Of a DNA stretch of 64,000 bases, positions 63,358-64,000 are shown one piece after another. This DNA is from Nocardioides sp. S5 (GTDB lineage Bacteria; Actinomycetota; Actinomycetes; Propionibacteriales; Nocardioidaceae). Position numbers and translations under genes: made by a program. Below the pieces are notes generated by a model. The model did no database searches and had not been told where the DNA came from. It worked only from the letters and a program-made list of their open reading frames with translations. How positions within the stretch are numbered: the stretch's first letter is position 1; every line of letters starts with the position of its first letter. Location: the NCBI RefSeq assembly GCF_017310035.1, contig NZ_CP022296.1, forward strand, positions 1,922,001-1,986,000, read 5' to 3'.

Positions 63358-63894
63358 TCAGCCGATGAGCTGCTGGCTGGCGACCCCCGCGATCCGGCGC
63401 CTTCGCAGGACGTCCTCGCGGACGAACTCCGCGAAGTCCTCGTCCCGATTCCGGATCTCGATCTCGGTGCCTGCTTGGGGCGCTGACTCGCCGGGCCACG
63501 TCGTCTGCCTTGTGGGACGGTCGCGATCGAGCCGCGTGCCACAGATCGACACCCAGTCCCGCAGGCGGTAGCGAGTATCGGTGAAGTCGCGCATCCATGC
63601 GATGGGTGCCGATGGTGACGCAGACTCGTGGTAGCAGCTCAGCCAGTGGCAGTGGAGCGCGGAGAGTTCCCATACGAGCTCGTCGTGGCGGTGCCAGTAC
63701 GGCGGCACGATGTTGGGCGCGAGACCGAACGTGCTCTTCAGCCATTTCACCCAGTGGTCGAGGTCATGCCACTCGATCTCGGCCTGCTCGGCGTCGAGGA
63801 GGTTCCAGTTGATCGGGGCCGGCGGGCGTTCGAGCAGGTCGGTCACGCTGCGGTACGCGTCACCGTCGTCGGGCTCGTCCGGAAACGGACTCAT
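63358..63894 (-). CDS. DUF4913 domain protein
   Basis: 178 residues. The DUF4913 pattern is WHDLDHWVKWLKSTFGLAPNIVPPYWHRHDELVWELSALHCHWLSCYHESASPSAPIAWMRDFTDTRYRLRDW, with conserved Trp, the W-H-E/L helix pair and the RYRLRDW end. In Actinobacteria this domain is encoded on conjugative plasmids and ICEs near transfer genes; its function is unknown. The C-terminus is basic (EDVLRRRRIAGVASQQLIG). Start ATG at 63894. It supports the view that the right end of the window lies inside a conjugative-type element. Confidence 0.82.
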   Translation of the reverse strand: MSPFPDEPDDGDAYRSVTDLLERPPAPINWNLLDAEQAEIEWHDLDHWVKWLKSTFGLAPNIVPPYWHRHDELVWELSALHCHWLSCYHESASPSAPIAWMRDFTDTRYRLRDWVSICGTRLDRDRPTRQTTWPGESAPQAGTEIEIRNRDEDFAEFVREDVLRRRRIAGVASQQLIG

Positions 63895-63906
63895 CGCCGG
63901 GTCCAG

Positions 63907-64000
63907 TCAGAGGCCGACGGCGGGCGGCTGCGGCACAGCGGTCAGGGACCGGTCGGCCGCGTGACGACCGCGCTGGACGACGTAGTCGGTCTTGTTGGCG
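63907..64000 (-). CDS. C-terminus of a gene cut by the window edge
   Basis: The last 30 codons are visible: ANKTDYVVQRGRHAADRSLTAVPQPPAVGL, then a stop at 63907-63909. Immediately upstream of the DUF4913 gene on the same strand, so probably one operon. In ICEs of this kind a transfer ATPase or coupling protein is often found here, but 30 residues are not enough to say. Confidence 0.55.
   Translation of the reverse strand, partial: ANKTDYVVQRGRHAADRSLTAVPQPPAVGL

Overview
The window reads as chromosomal DNA of a high-GC Gram-positive actinobacterium. Coding regions are strongly G/C-biased at third positions, GTG and TTG starts are common, and many genes are coupled by 4-nt ATGA/GTGA overlaps. 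Several features are typical of Actinobacteria: an imuA'-imuB-dnaE2 mutasome behind an actinobacterial SOS box, a SigF/SigB-type sigma factor, a GAF-ANTAR protein, DUF4389 and DUF4913 proteins and tandem universal-stress proteins. A Nocardioides-like organism is my best guess (inference, not tested by a search).

Positions 1-47 kb look like core or stable chromosome. Left to right: a large-subunit catalase running off the left edge; a monooxygenase-fold enzyme, SRPBCC protein, universal stress protein and quinone-type oxidoreductase; a three-gene Wadjet/Mks-type SMC operon (jetA-jetB-jetC, 5.5-11.2 kb) with no jetD nuclease gene beside it; an orphan MASE1 histidine kinase and an amidohydrolase; GAF-ANTAR, a second universal stress protein, and a DUF4389 membrane protein gene interrupted by an in-frame TAG; an alcohol dehydrogenase, release factor 3, SelO, an MFS exporter and an ABC-F protein; the complete lower catechol branch of the 3-oxoadipate pathway (26.0-32.9 kb: catC, catA, catB, lysR, catJ, catI, pcaD, pcaF, with a divergent second lysR); a MarR-controlled quinone-stress-like cluster (33.9-37.0 kb) carrying three copies of one 18-bp operator; an SDR; the SOS mutasome operon; a secreted phospholipase-D-like protein; and a sigma factor.

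From about 46.4 kb the sequence becomes accessory. It starts with decayed genes (an SRPBCC fragment, a GerMN lipoprotein beheaded at an IS3 transposase fragment, a beheaded integrase), followed by an intact MntA-HepT toxin-antitoxin pair. Next come a strong nested hairpin, a tRNA 3'-end-like sequence (possible attachment site) and an excisionase-like gene. A stretch of uncharacterised genes with visibly less biased codon use follows (50-57 kb).

From 57.3 kb to the right edge, everything is on the minus strand and looks like one end of an integrative element. It has two overlapping tyrosine recombinases, each with a duplicated catalytic-type domain, of which one has lost the nucleophile tyrosine. 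Then come a canonical integrase, its excisionase, two uncharacterised genes, a DUF4913 protein of the kind found in actinobacterial conjugative elements, and the C-terminus of one more gene cut by the window edge.

The most interesting systems are the nuclease-less JetABC operon, the paired recombinases at 57-60 kb, the MarR regulon with its three identical-spacing operators next to catechol catabolism, and the amber-interrupted DUF4389 gene.
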